From Macquaria australasica (taxonomy: Eukaryota; Chordata; Actinopteri; Centrarchiformes; Percichthyidae), in the NCBI GenBank assembly GCA_005408345.1, contig SEMN01000161.1, positions 806,001 to 870,000 of the forward strand: a DNA stretch of 64,000 nucleotides. The letters run 5' to 3'. The notes beneath the pieces were generated by a model. It saw only the letters and a list, made by a program, of their open reading frames with translations. It had not been told where the DNA came from and made no database searches. Position 1 is the stretch's first letter. The number at the start of each line of letters is the position of its first letter. Both the position numbers and the translations under genes were made by a program. Of the stretch, positions 1-11,737 are shown in pieces.

Positions 1-94
1 GATTCTTGTTATTTTTACCATATTTAATCACGTATTTTCTTTTCCTTTCTATTTTAACGCGTTTTTAGTTATTTATTTTAGTGATTTATTTTGG

Positions 95-140
95 CCTGCG
101 GTCACGTGATCTGGGGTTTTTGCACCGACGTCACAGAAAC
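95..140 (+). promoter_or_regulatory. napepld: napepld promoter-proximal motifs (CLEAR-like E-box, CRE-like site)
   Basis: A GC-rich stretch ahead of the first exon holds GTCACGTGAT at 101-110. This is an E-box (CACGTG) one base away from the CLEAR motif GTCACGTGAC bound by TFEB/TFE3. A CRE-like GACGTCA lies at 127-133. No TATA box is obvious, as is usual for a CpG-type promoter. The transcription start is not visible, so placing these sites upstream of it rather than inside the exon is an inference. Confidence 0.4.
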
Positions 141-285
141 CGAGCTGGTGCCGACTAACGATCCTCGCAGTCCCGCTGCGTTCAGACTCCCCGTGTTTCA
201 GGAGAGAGAGAGAGACTACGTCTTCCCGGCAGCAGTTACCGACCCAAGTTTCCACTCGCCGGCGTCTAAAAGACACGGGGTAGCA

Positions 286-324
286 ATGCAGACTGTGTTG
301 GAAATGCTCGGGGAAACCGTATAA
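286..324 (+). other. upstream ORF 1 in napepld 5' UTR (12 codons)
   Basis: ATG at 286 opens a 12-codon reading frame ending in TAA at 322-324, entirely within exon 1. Whether it is in the mRNA depends on the unknown transcription start. Confidence 0.35.
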
Positions 325-372
325 GCTCTTAACAATATCACCCGGCTCGCATTAACGTTACAGCTAACGTAA

Positions 373-438
373 ATGCAACAGACGTGTCTCCTCGCTAAGA
401 AAACAACCGGTGGTGTTCTGCTGCGTTCAAGTCTTCAG
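373..438 (+). other. upstream ORF 2, first 22 codons (continues across intron 1)
   Basis: ATG at 373 is open to the exon end at 438 (22 codons, phase 0). If exon 1 joins exon 2 at 2583, three more codons follow and the frame stops at TGA 2592-2594. Only 4 nt then separate that stop from the napepld ATG at 2599. The prediction holds only if no further 5' UTR exon lies between. Confidence 0.35.
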
Positions 439-2598
439 GTAAGTTGGCTGAAAATAGCAACAACTGCCATGTTTTGGTTTTTGTTTAGCCCGCAACAACG
501 CGTGTGGTAACGATACTCGACAGTGAGTGTATGGTGGCCTTATTGTACCCTGTGGCATTTTAATAAAAAATCTGTTTAATGCTATCACTGCTGCGCATTT
601 TGCTGGGCTAGTTTTTTTTATTTATTTTTTGCTAAAATATGCTGTATCGCTAGCTTCGTATTTCTTCTTGTGTTTGGCAAAGAAGTCGATAATATAGCCT
701 GTGCTGTTGCCAGGTTGTCTGTCGGTGCTGTTGCTGCTGTCTTTCCTGTCTGTGCCAACGTCTGTTCACACATTTTAAACGGGAAATAGCTGAAGATATC
801 AAAAGGTGTTACTGTTTATCATATGCCTTGGCAGTCAGTATCACAGGGACTCATTCATGTTTAGACTTGTGAGTGATGCTGTCATGAAAGTAGCACAATT
901 ATCATTAAACTGTGTGCTCACTCTTAGGGACACAACTGTTTTTCATGAGGGAAATTCAGGGTAGATAAATGTAATAATCTGCAATTGATTTTCCGTCCAC
1001 AAATAGTGCACATCCTGTTTTTTTCTCATAGGAAATTGGAGACAACCCTGTCTGATAACTTTTAATAGGAAGATTTAATTTAACTACAGAGAAAGAGAGA
1101 AGCTCTGACTTAATGTTGTGTTTGTTGCTTATATGTCCACATCAGGCATGCTGGCTGGCTACAGAGATCTTTGTTTGGTTGTCGTCCACAGAGCAACATT
1201 GTTATCCCGCTGTCTGTGTGTATAGTGTGCAGTTTAAGTCCATTCACGAGGCTGAGTGCATCATCAGCACACCATAGCTTTAATGCATGGGGTTCCCCAA
1301 AGAGGACAAGTGCACTGTGGGGCTTTAGTGGCATTGCTGCATTGGTGGCATAGTCATAGTCAGGATCCATCTTTTAGCCTCTCATCATCATAACAATCTC
1401 CTCAATCAATATGGGAGAGCGATGAAGGCCATCCTCAAGTGCATTTCCTCGTGAGGATATAAGGTATAAGTGCATGGAGGAATCATACATGAGTGGGTAG
1501 TAGTTAGTAAGGGTGTGTACTGCACTTTGATTGCTGTGGATAATAGCAGGATAAAGAAGGGCTGTGATTAGGCTTGCTGGCTTTGGAGTGTGTAGGTGCT
1601 AACATCAATTTCGTTGTGCTCAGTAAATGTAGGTGTTTCTTCTCCTGCCCCCAAAAACTGAAATATCAAATCCACACTCATATTTTCCCGATGTTGTTCC
1701 CTTTAGTCACACAGTCAGTCCAGTCCTCACAGTGCAGAAATATATTTCTGAGCTCAGCTGAAAGCAGACCTGTAGCTCAGTGTAGGGCTCAACTCAAAGC
1801 TTGGTGTGTTGCACCACCATGTTTGAGGCGGGTGTTGTCCAAGAAGGAAGTAGCCAGAGCAGTTTTGGCTGTTGCACTGGGTAACAATATGATTTAATGA
1901 GTATAGCTACGTCTGAAAATGGTTAACATAAATAAGATTACAGTCTGGCCTTATCACTTTGTATCAAAGTGTGTGTCTTTTTTTTTTTTTATACATGGAA
2001 AACCTTTAATTTGTTTCCTGCATGCATCACCACACCAGTTACTTCCTGCTGTTTGTTTACTTTTATTTGTAACACTCACTAGGCAAGTTGTGTCATAATC
2101 TTTCCTGCCACAAGAGATCAAATGAATGTTAAAACTGAGACACGATATCGGTAAGTCTTGCTAGGTTTGGTTTTAAACGAGCGTGAGACGTTGAATCTGC
2201 ACGGTGGAAATGTCACCCCTGATAGTATTGTCATTTGAATACGGCGAGTCTTGCTTTGTGTCAGATTATCGTCTTTGTGTCTCGTATGCAAACTTTTATG
2301 GTTCAACTGTCAGCTGTTAAATGTGCTCTGTTATCGTCGCAGCAACTTTAAGGTCAGTGGAAGAAGCTAACTTGTGACCTGGTTGTTGTTATTGTGAATG
2401 TGTGATGCTGTCGCCATCCTCAGCAGCTTCTGGTGCACCTTTTTTTTAGACGAGGCATGTGACCCCTGGCTGCTTCAGAAGAGCTGTTTGAGGGTCCAAC
2501 AGTCAAAAACTGTTCCACTGACTGTGAAGCACTCTGGGATTATGTTGTGAAAGTTAAGTGTGTGTGTGTGTTTGTTTGCTAGGTGTGGTGGTGAGCCC

Positions 2599-5500
2599 AT
2601 GGAGAAGCCGTCATCTTCAGACAGAGCGGCGCTGGAGGAGAGAAAAGGCCTGGTTGAGGTAAGCAGCCTACTCATCAACTCACAACAAGATGTAAGATGT
2701 AATATATGTGGTTAATTATAACTTGTTTTAAGAGAGACATTTTTCAGTGAAAGAAAATTTCTAATCTCACTTTGGAGACTGCTGTTTTGTCGTGGGATAT
2801 GTGTGTCTGCTTTTGTTAGCTGTCCAAATATGGTCGCAAACTTGCTATCAAGGATTGAAAACGGGCCCTTTTCCACAGCTGACATTTTGACTTGTCATAG
2901 CAGGAAAAGCAAAAGTGGAACCAATAACATTCACCCGGTAAACAATTCCAGTGAACCAGCACGCAAAAGAGCAGGTACTGCTAATCTCAGTAGAATGCAG
3001 TCGTTATCAATGATTTACTGACTACACTTGTACTTTTCCTACTATGACATGACAAAAGGTCTGCTGTGAAAAAAGTCTGTTTACAGTCACTGTTGTTGAG
3101 TTTCTTGAATCATGATACCTGTTAAAGGAGAACTGCGCCGATTTTACACATCAAGCTCTGTTTACACGTCTTAGGAGAACTACTGCATATGTGGAAAAAA
3201 GTTGCACAAAGCGTTGTGTGGCTCCAGAGGGAGCTGCACAAAATCGCATCAGTTGCCTCAAGTGATGTCACTTGAGTCGGCGTCGGTTGGAGCGGAAGAC
3301 TACAAGTTTGGAAATGGGGGGGAAAAAAGAAAATCTGGGGGTGTGGAGTTAGAAAGAAGTGAGCTTACCAGACCTCTGCAGCCTGCTCCTTATCTCTGCT
3401 TGAGGCTAGCAGCTTGAAGCTACATTAGCCGCTACTAGCGTAACACACCAGAATCTCTGACTGAACTGTCGATGGGTGAGATGCATTGTGGGTAATGTAG
3501 ACGCAATGTTTTGACGGAGTAGGAAGAATGCATGGAATAAATAAGGAGATATCTCTGGTTCTGCTGCATCGATTTTTATCCTCTTTTTTAATTTATTTAT
3601 TTTTGAACTAACCCTCTTGAGTCTGAAAGCATTATAGAAGTGTAATTCTAAATCTGGGGAGTAATCTTTTAAGATAATAGTAAGGGCAGGGTTGTTACAC
3701 CCAAAGCTACCAGTCAAAAATGATTCCAAATTCATCTTTCACTTTCAGCATTTTATCAGCTACAGCTAAAGTTTGAGGGTGCAGAAGGATGCCTTAATGA
3801 TGGTTGAATATATGGTTAATGGTGTTTTAAATGCCTTGGAGAATGCAAATTGACTCCATCGCTGTGTGTGTGTGTGTGCGCGCGTTTGTACCTGTCCTCC
3901 AGGATGGTGGGGTGCTGAGAGGTGCTGAAGGTGGAGAGGTGGATCCTCAGACCCAGAGGAAGAGCAGCTCCTCTCGCTCCTCCCGCAAGAGCTTCCGCCT
4001 AGACTACCGGCTGGAGGTAAAACCTCCGCCTGTACCTGAAACACACACACCACCTCTTCCGCCTTCACCTCAACTCGCCTCCAGCCTCATTTCCATAAAC
4101 TCCTTCGCTCAACATCTCATCTAGTCCTCCACCTATTGTGTTTGGTGTAGTGTGTTTTAACCTGACTTTAAGCCTAATATAAATGGTTAAAATGTAATTG
4201 TTCTCTTTGATTGTAGGAGGAAGTGACAAAGTCCTGTCGGGACAAACATGGCCGCTGGACCAACCCCTGGCCCACATGGCGGTTCCCTTCCTACACCACC
4301 CTGCTCAGGTTCCTGTTGTGGGATAAAAATCACAGCAATGTACCAACAAGTAAAGAGGTGGGTAATTATTGAACTAAAGTGTTATAGTTTGCTATTAATT
4401 ATAATTTTGGCTTTGTTCCATAATGCCACATAAGTCCCAATAGGGCTTCACTAAATGATTAGTGTCAGATTGGTGATCTAAAATCAGTAAAAAGATGGTA
4501 AATGCAACCTTCCCATTTTAATACAGTGGACGATATGGAGGAAAACTCCACCCTAAACTCACCCACTTGCACACTTTTAAAAAGCATTTTTTGCAGAGCA
4601 CAAAAAGTGTTGAATTTCGCACTATCTGGGTTCAATTGATATTTAACAATTCTGTATAAAAGTCAAGTATCAAACTTGTTCAAGCCAGTGATCAGTATGA
4701 GTTCATATAGAGAATTTCTCACCTCTGTTGGTAGGAACATTGCCCTTTGTCGACTCTCACAACCCACACAGTATTTAGCTTCTAGTGGAAACCTTGCTGA
4801 GCTCAGTAAGAGCTTATAGGGCATCAAAGGCTGCTTTCACACAGCAATAGAAAAATGTTTAACCCCTTAATTGCACAGATTGCAAAGTGTTTTGTTGTTG
4901 TATAAAACCTATAAGAACTGGTCTAGAAATTGACAACCAGAAGGATCAAAAGTTTGATGATGGAAAGGTAGCTTGCAACTTTTTGTAAATATAATTTGTT
5001 GGATGTATCATTGTAAACCACATGCATAAATACTGGGCAGAGATGAAACTTCAAGTCACACAAAAGTAAGTTGTCCAAAGAGCCTTTTAGCTGTCTATCC
5101 TCGCAATGTTGCCGTTAAAAAATTGAGAGTAAATCCTGCAAGCGGCAACAAAAACATGTTAACTCCTGTGTTTAGAGAGGATCAAACAGAGCAGCACTGT
5201 AACATTGGCTGAGAGTAGAAAGCAGCGACTCGACTGTTATTGGGGTTAGAGGGGATTACTGTTCTTTTTTTTTTCCCTCAAGTATGACAGACAAAGTCAT
5301 AAGACTGAAACATTCTATTCCTCATAATCAGTATGTGCTTGTTCTCTCTCTGTTGTTCCCTGCTGTATCCTTCTCTCTTCCTCTCTGTGCCGCTCATACT
5401 CGTCATCCTCTTTTCCCCTTTCTCCTCCCTGTGACACCGCCCAACCCCTCCACCTTTGCCTCACCTTCTCTGTTCCCACAGGCTCTGGACACTGAGCTCC

Positions 5501-8500
5501 CAGTGATGGAACCGTACTTTGTCCAGAACCCAGATCTGTCTGACTCTGGTCCAGGTCTGAGAGTCACCTGGCTGGGTCACGCCACGGTTCTGGTTGAAAT
5601 GGACGGGCTGAATATTCTGACAGACCCAGTTTTCAGCCAGAGGGCCTCACCGTTCCAGTTCATGGGGCCCAAAAGGTACAGAGGCCCCCCCTGCACTGTG
5701 GCACAGGTTTGAGTACTTTCCGTTTTTAATTTTCCAAAGCAAACGCCTCCATCACAGTGTTTGACCCAGGCCTTGTTTCTTTGGCTGCTTCCTTCATACC
5801 TCGGTTTCATTTTTGAATCCACCTGCCCACAGCTGCCCAGGATCGATGCTGTTGTCATTAGTCATTCTCATTATGACCATCTGGATACTGGATCTGTGGC
5901 CAGCCTTAATGCACGCTTTGGAGCGGAGCTACGCTGGTACGTGTGGTGGTTCTGTAGTCAACAATAATGATTTGAGATCCGCAGTCTTAATTATTTATCA
6001 GTTATAGTTCATGTATTCAGCTTACACTCTAAGTGCATTATTAAAGTATGCAAAAATCACGTGCCTTTTATATTAAGTCCAAGTAATTGGGTGCGTGTGT
6101 TTCACAGGTTCGTGCCCCTGGGTTTGATGGACTGGCTGGCAAAGATGGGCTGCGAGAACGTGATGGAGCTGGACTGGTGGGAGGAGAACTGCGTCCCAGG
6201 TCATGACGACATCACATTTGTCTGCACACCTTCTCAGCACTGGAGCAAACGCACAGCGCTGGACGATAACAGGGTAATAATCCATTTCAATTATTACCGA
6301 ATCATTAGTAATCACTGATTAGATTTTACTTTTGTGGCATTTATTTGGTTAATTCAGTTAATCACTATAAAAGTACAGACAAATGAGGTGTAACCATTTT
6401 GCAAAAATATGCACAAACATAGAAATTTATGAAGTCACCATATAAGTCTCAGTGCTCGAGTCATTTTTCAGTAATGAAGCAGAAAAAAAAGCTATTTTAG
6501 AGTTCACAGCATATTCAGTACATAAACAAAACTCTTTTCTCTCAGTCTTTATGGGGCAGCTGGTCTGTTTTGGGTCCGGACCATCGATTCTTCTTCGCTG
6601 GCGATACCGGCTACTGCACTTCCTTCCAGGAGATTGGACGACGCTTCGGACCATTTGACCTTGCAGCGATCCCCATCGGAGCTTACCTGCCCAGGTTCTG
6701 CACATAATATACCCACACAATCCACCTGTTCTGCCATAACGTCTGCTTTAATGATGCCTATAATGTCCAGTTTTTGTTGACACTGTCAGGTGTTAATTCA
6801 ATATGTTTGTGTGTTGAGGTCATAGTCAGTGATGGCGTTGTACTTTACTGCATTATATTGCGGTTTCTACTGCCCCCCCCCTTGTGTAAATAGAACAAAA
6901 AAATAGAAGCACCTCAATATAATGTAGTCTAGCACACCACCACCTTTTAACTATGACCTCAGTAATAAACATAATTTCCGACAATGTCAACAAAAACTGA
7001 ACATTATAAACTTTGTAAAGGTAGGATGTATGGCAGACGTACTGGATTGCAATAGAGCAGCCACTGACTGTAAAACACTGTCCTTTCTTCTGTGAGACAT
7101 TAAATACTGAATACCGTACAAATCAAATTCTTTATTATCTTATAACATTATACTGTGTGTAATAATATGCATTGAAGGCACAAGCATGTAAGAATATTCT
7201 TTGGTTTTGCAGGGATATGATGCAGGGGCAGCATGTAGATCCAGAAGAGGCTGTTCAGATCCACCAAGACCTTCAGGCCAAACAGTCTGTGGCCATTCAC
7301 TGGGGAACCTTTGCTCTCGCCTATGAGGTAAGGGTACACAGTTACTTAGATATTGACGAAATTATGTTTTGTGTGTTAAGAGTTAAATGAGGAGATTGGT
7401 ACTACTCAGATCTGTCCGTTCAATATGTATCTAGCAGATGATGCATCATCATGTTGGAGGCTACAGTTTGTGGTTTGTTATTCAGCCTACTCTCGATAGA
7501 AATGGGGTGGACAAAATAATAGGAACACCTGTCAGTATAACGCAATTCAACAGAACCACAAACTGCAGCCTCCAAAATGATCATACAGGTGAAATTCACT
7601 TTCTTGCAAAGAGTTAGATGAGATGATTGATACCACTCTCATATCTGTCTGTTATCAACACAAAGTAAAATGTGCCATCAATCATCTCATCCAACTCAAG
7701 AAAGTGAATTTCCTACAATGTCAAACTATTCCTTTAAAACACACAAGTACAGAGGTTCAGCTAATTGTAAGGTTTAGAATTGTGATAAATAAGAAATCTT
7801 GCTATTAAAGTGCACACTCAGTTGCCAGTTTTAGGTACACCTAACTAAAAACTAATGCAGTCCAATACAACAGTCCTACAATAAATCCCTTCATGAAGGT
7901 TGTAATGTTCAGTGTTGTAGACAGGTGTTGATTCGATTATATGATCATTGGAGGCTGCAGTTTGTGGTTCTGTTGAATTGGATTGCGTTATACTGATAGG
8001 TGTTTCTATTATTTTGTCCACCCCATTTCTATCGAGGGGAGGCTGAATGACAAACACCTCTCTGCATAAAGCACCACAAACTGCAGCCTCCAACATGATG
8101 AAGCAGTTGAATCAACAAACACGAAACACTACAAACTTCATTAAGGGAGGATTTATTGCAGGACTGTTGTATTAAACTGCATTAGTTTAAGCTAGGTGTA
8201 CCTAATAAACGAGCAACTGAGTGTATGTTAGGGAGCTGATACAGTAGCCCAATGAATTGCTCTGTACCCAGAGTGCTACAGAGGTAGATTATGTTCTGGT
8301 AACCGGCATTACAAAGGCGTTATTGTTCATTAAGCTGCATGACTGTTTCTGCAGCTACCGCAGTTTAATGCTCGCTACAGCGCTTGGAAAGTTAGCTGAC
8401 AAAGGCCTGTCAAACACTCAAAAACATGCAGCACTGAGCTAAAATTAACCTGTCTGAAGCCCAAATGTGATGATGTTTAAGTATAGTCTTTCACACTCAC

Positions 8501-8660
8501 TTTTTCCTCTGGTCCCTCCTCCATCCAGTACTACCTGGAACCGCCGGTTCGTCTCAGAGAGGCCCTGGAACAGAAAGGACTGAAGCCAGAATCCTTCTTC
8601 ACTTTGCATCACGGGGAGTCTCGCCTTATAGCGTCACCGAAAGGAGACGTTTTCGACTGA
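2599..8660 (+). CDS. napepld: N-acyl-phosphatidylethanolamine phospholipase D (NAPE-PLD), nine coding exons
   Basis: The enzyme hydrolyses N-acylphosphatidylethanolamines to N-acylethanolamines such as anandamide; it is a membrane-associated zinc enzyme of the metallo-beta-lactamase fold. Coding exons: 2599-2658, 3903-4016, 4217-4357, 5482-5706, 5833-5936, 6108-6273, 6546-6694, 7213-7327, 8529-8660. All join in frame (1206 nt, 401 residues; human has 393). Visible ligands are the HSHYDH motif (His191, His193, Asp195, His196), His259 in SQHW, Asp290 in AGDTG and His349 in IHWGTF. All sit six residues later than their human counterparts (185, 187, 189, 190, 253, 284, 343). The start at 2599 is the only in-frame ATG after an upstream stop. 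The N-terminal 58 residues are poorly conserved up to the SRKSF.LDYRLE block. Oddities: exon 8 ends GAYLPR where I recall GAYEPR in mammals, and its donor (CAG|gttctg) is weak. Confidence 0.96.
3124..3690 (+). repeat. dispersed repeat, copy A (napepld intron 2)
   Basis: This starts with an AAAGGAGAACTGCGC-type head and runs through a block reading TTACACATC...TGCATATGT. It ends with a block containing GCATGGAATAAA and CTCTGGTTCTGCTGCAT. The same blocks occur in the same order and orientation at about 58061-58325, inside a wnk1 intron. Copy A is longer and has extra internal sequence. The repeat is unclassified; no ORF was seen. Confidence 0.6.
6759..7008. mobile_element. palindromic MITE-like element in napepld intron 8
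   Basis: Two arms of roughly 100 bp face each other. The left arm starts TATAATGTCCAGTTTTTGTT at 6759, and its inverted counterpart ends AACAAAAACTGAACATTATA at 7008. Further matching segments include GAGGTCATAGT against ACTATGACCTC. A C-run near 6871-6880 marks the centre. The element is non-coding, with TA-rich ends, and the arms are diverged, so the insertion is old. Confidence 0.65.
7436..7735. mobile_element. repeat segment with internal stem in napepld intron 9
   Basis: About 7440-7590 is an inverted copy of part of the MITE at 7813-8223. It shares the blocks GGTGGACAAAATAATAG and CACAAACTGCAGCCTCC. From about 7591 to 7720 a second stem follows: GTGAAATTCACTTTCTTG and GATGAGATGATTGAT face inverted partners CAATCATCTCATC and AAGAAAGTGAATTTC. 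It may be a relative or fragment of the neighbouring element. Confidence 0.55.
7813..8223. mobile_element. MITE-like element with long inverted termini, napepld intron 9
   Basis: The ends are CACTCAGTTGC (7813) and GCAACTGAGTG (8213-8223). Inside them AGGTACACCTA, AACTAATGCAGT and CAACAGTCCT on the left are mirrored by inverted forms on the right. The internal part carries a further inverted pair around CAAACTGCAGCCTCCAA. It is about 411 bp and non-coding. No clear target-site duplication was found. The termini resemble a MITE family I recall as widespread in fish. Confidence 0.7.
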
Positions 8661-10290
8661 TCCTCCCTGGAGCGTGTCGTGGGCCCAGTTAGATTTGTGT
8701 CTGTAACAAAGTGCAGAACATTTTGTTAGTCATGTATAGATGGACATCAGTGAAATGCATATACGTATGCTGCTTATCCCAACTGAAAATTCAAATGTTC
8801 TGCAAAGCTGTTTACATACTGAATGTTTTACCTGCCATCGTCATGCTGGGCATTACTGCCTACATGAGCTGTGACTCCTATATAAAAATCTGATCAATTA
8901 GGTTTACACAAAAGATGTGTGTAATTCTTTCAGGCAGAGCTCAGCTGCTCTCATGGCTCAAAGTATTATTTTAACAGATGTTAAATGTTGACTTAAGCAC
9001 TTAATACTGTTTAGCCAGTATTGGTACAGTTTGGTATGCAATTCAAGTCAAAAATAATATTTAGATCATTCAAATAAGATTTGTATCAGTGTAACACTGA
9101 CGAAAAAAGCACAGGTAGCAAGTTTTACATAAGTCACATTTAGAGTTTTCTGCAGCTAAATATTGTCTCCATGAATTTTTTTTTTTTTGGTGCATATTAA
9201 TGTGTAAGATTTTTTGTGGTCTGCACACTGCTTCAGAAACCTTTCAGTCCCTAGGAGAAAATATTTCTGGCACATACAATGTCCCAGACCAGAGGAGCAA
9301 GTTAAACAACCACTGAAAAGAAATCTGCACGCTTATGTCATCAGTTGGCGTAAACTTACTGGACAAGAGGCCAAAATGTGACACATTCTTTCACAGACTT
9401 TCTGAACATCAAATTGGAATAAGCGGAGTAAAATGCAATGAGGATTAACTGGTGCTGGTCCCTCGTTACTATAGTAACCACTGCTCTTGAATGGAGATAT
9501 TAATGTAGGTAAAGTTTGTGTGTAGGAAGCAATGTGGGGTTGAACCACAAACCTTCGGTGTGAAGCTGGACTGGAGGCTGCAGACAGTGTGGTGCAGCTT
9601 CACGCTGTGAGCTGTAACATAGAAGAGAAAACTATTAGTTATTTACAGTAGTGATTTTCAAAGATTGGTGCTAGCTAATACCACATTAGAGGGGTTTTTT
9701 TTCTGAATGTACTCTGGCCAGCCCAAATGTTAGAAGAAATGAATTTTTGTCTGATATAATTTCCCTACCACTGTATGCTAACAGAAACTGCAGAAGTTGA
9801 GCTGGGTTCAGCTTCATGCACTGCAAATACTGTTCACTGTTCCTGCTTCAGATGTTTGTTTCTGATGCTCTGCAACCACGGCACAAAGACTTTTCTCTCT
9901 CTGCTTATCAGTGTGATCATTCACATTTTCATTTTTAGAACTCAACAGATGTGTTTGCCTCAGAGAGCAACAGTAGAATCATTTTAGTACTCAACTGTTC
10001 AAGTGATTTGATTTTTTTTTAATGCTGTATCTTTAAAGCCAGAATGTACAAACAGTTGACAGCACAATGTTAATTTAGTAGCCTGGTTATAACTACAAGG
10101 CCAACAGTGCTAACTGTGGTTTACATTTGACCCATGTTACTGAATTACTCATTAAATATACCTTGCATTTCAAAATGTGTTTGTTTCTTGTTGTCAACAG
10201 CAATTTAGAGCAGGACTTCTAAACACAAGAAAATACATTTTTTATGTGCCTGGATGTCTGATGGAATAAAAGTTTAGGCAATCAGAATTA
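8661..10290 (+). other. napepld: napepld 3' UTR (probable)
   Basis: This is AT-rich non-coding sequence after the stop. The best poly(A) signal is AATAAA at 10265-10270. I saw no good earlier hexamer. There is no coding potential on either strand; the 71-codon minus frame at 9333-9548 has no family resemblance. Confidence 0.5.
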
Positions 10291-10640
10291 CTTTAAAATC
10301 CTTTTAAGTATAGTTTTGTTTACTCATCACTTTAGGACACTATTTTAACAGTTTTTTACTATTTTGTCCTGAAGCAGTAAATCCTGACCATCCAAATCCT
10401 CCTAGCAAGCAGTAGAAATACTGCAGGTTATTTTCATTATTGACATATTGAACTGTTCCTTATCTTTAAAACTGTTAAAGCAAGGATATTGAAGCCAGTA
10501 TTTGTAGAATTTTCCACTTTGGCACAAGTGGAAGTATCAAGAAAAGACACTAGTAGAAATTATTTTCATTCAATCAGCAACAATTAAGTGGGGATTTTAC
10601 ACTAAACAATGAAAATGAGGCACAAAGATATTCTGGTTTT
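10291..10640. other. short interval between convergent 3' ends; no gene seen
   Basis: AT-rich DNA lies between the napepld poly(A) signal and a candidate poly(A) signal of the opposite-strand prr5. Nothing coding or structural was recognised. Confidence 0.5.
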
Positions 10641-10728
10641 GTGATTGTGCATTTTTATTGACGAGTGATTAAACAGTGGTGCATACTGTACATAATACAT
10701 GTAATGTCAGCTACATTAACATTGTCAG

Positions 10729-11224
10729 AGTTAGTGGCTGTAGCTAAGTACATTTACTCAAGTACAATCTTGAGGTACTTGTACTTTACTTGCGTATTTC
10801 CATTTTATGCTACTTTAAACTTCTACTTCACTACAATTTGGAAGCCAATATTGTACTTTTTACTCCACTACATTTATTTGATTAGTTACTCTGCATATTC
10901 AGATTAATTACACAAAAAAATAAATCAACTTATTATATGGTGTATTGTTACAGGGTAAGCTATCTGGCAGTATATAAAGTAGGTGAAATTTGCTTTACCT
11001 GTACAATAATATAATACTACAATAATATAATAATTATTCTGAAATGGGTCATTCTGCTTAATGAGTACTTTTAGTTTTGGTCCTTTAAGTGTATTTTGAT
11101 GCTAATACTTTTGTACTTTTACTTAAGATTTTGAGAGCAGGACTTTTACTTGTAACAGTATTTTTACTCTGTGGTATTGCTACTTTTACTTAAGTAAAAG
11201 ATCTGAGTACTTCTTCCGTCACTG
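10729..11224. mobile_element. non-autonomous DNA transposon (MITE), CAGTGG-type ends
   Basis: The block begins with a degraded CAGTGG-like end and GCTAAGTACATTTACTCAAG. It ends TAAGTAAAAGATCTGAGTAC then TTCTTCCGTCACTG. The interior is full of ACTTTTACTT / AAGTACTTGTAC motifs. This matches a very common fish MITE as I remember it (ends CAGTGGTGGAA). It has no coding capacity. A truncated fragment of the same element lies at 30018-30078. Confidence 0.65.
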
Positions 11225-11737
11225 ATTCGCACTGCGGCCGAACATGCTTAATGAATGCACTTCTGATTAGAGGCTCTGCCCATAAATCGAGATAATGTCC
11301 AAGACGTTAAACCTACTTTTACGAAACAACTGATTACAAAAAATGAAAAACAAGGTTGGGTGCCACACAGGAGACTATTCATAAACCTGTCACTTTAAAA
11401 CAGGCTAAAATGTGAACTGAAAAGATAACCTGCAGCGCTGTTCACCCCCTGCTACAAAGCTACGCAGCTGACGATTGAATAAAATCAGTTTGATCACCAA
11501 CAGAGATCAAATCTATTATTAGCAGAAAACAGTATAATCGTCCAAATTACTCGGATGTAATCAAATATATTCATCAAACACAAACACTTTTCCCCCCAGT
11601 CCATCTTCAATAAATTAAATCAAAGGAAAAACTCATTCCCACATTTCCACTCCAGAGTCTGAATTAGATAATGAATGCACAGCCAAGAAAAGCAGAGTTT
11701 ACGTTGAAAGAAAGTAGAAGGAAGAGAATAAAAATGA

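Larger units (their letters stand above)
140..438 (+). other. napepld: napepld non-coding first exon (5' UTR)
   Basis: The CpG-rich region ends in a strong donor (CAG|gtaagt) at 438/439. The frame of the main start codon has a stop in this exon (TAA at 365-367) and no ATG between it and the exon end, so the exon is untranslated in that frame. The left boundary is a guess. The exon contains two upstream ATGs, described separately. Confidence 0.6.

Noticed and set aside
91..324. 77-codon open frame at the left edge
   Set aside because: It begins with TTG, has no family resemblance and lies in the CpG-rich promoter and first exon of napepld. Only the short ATG frame at its end is kept, as an upstream ORF.
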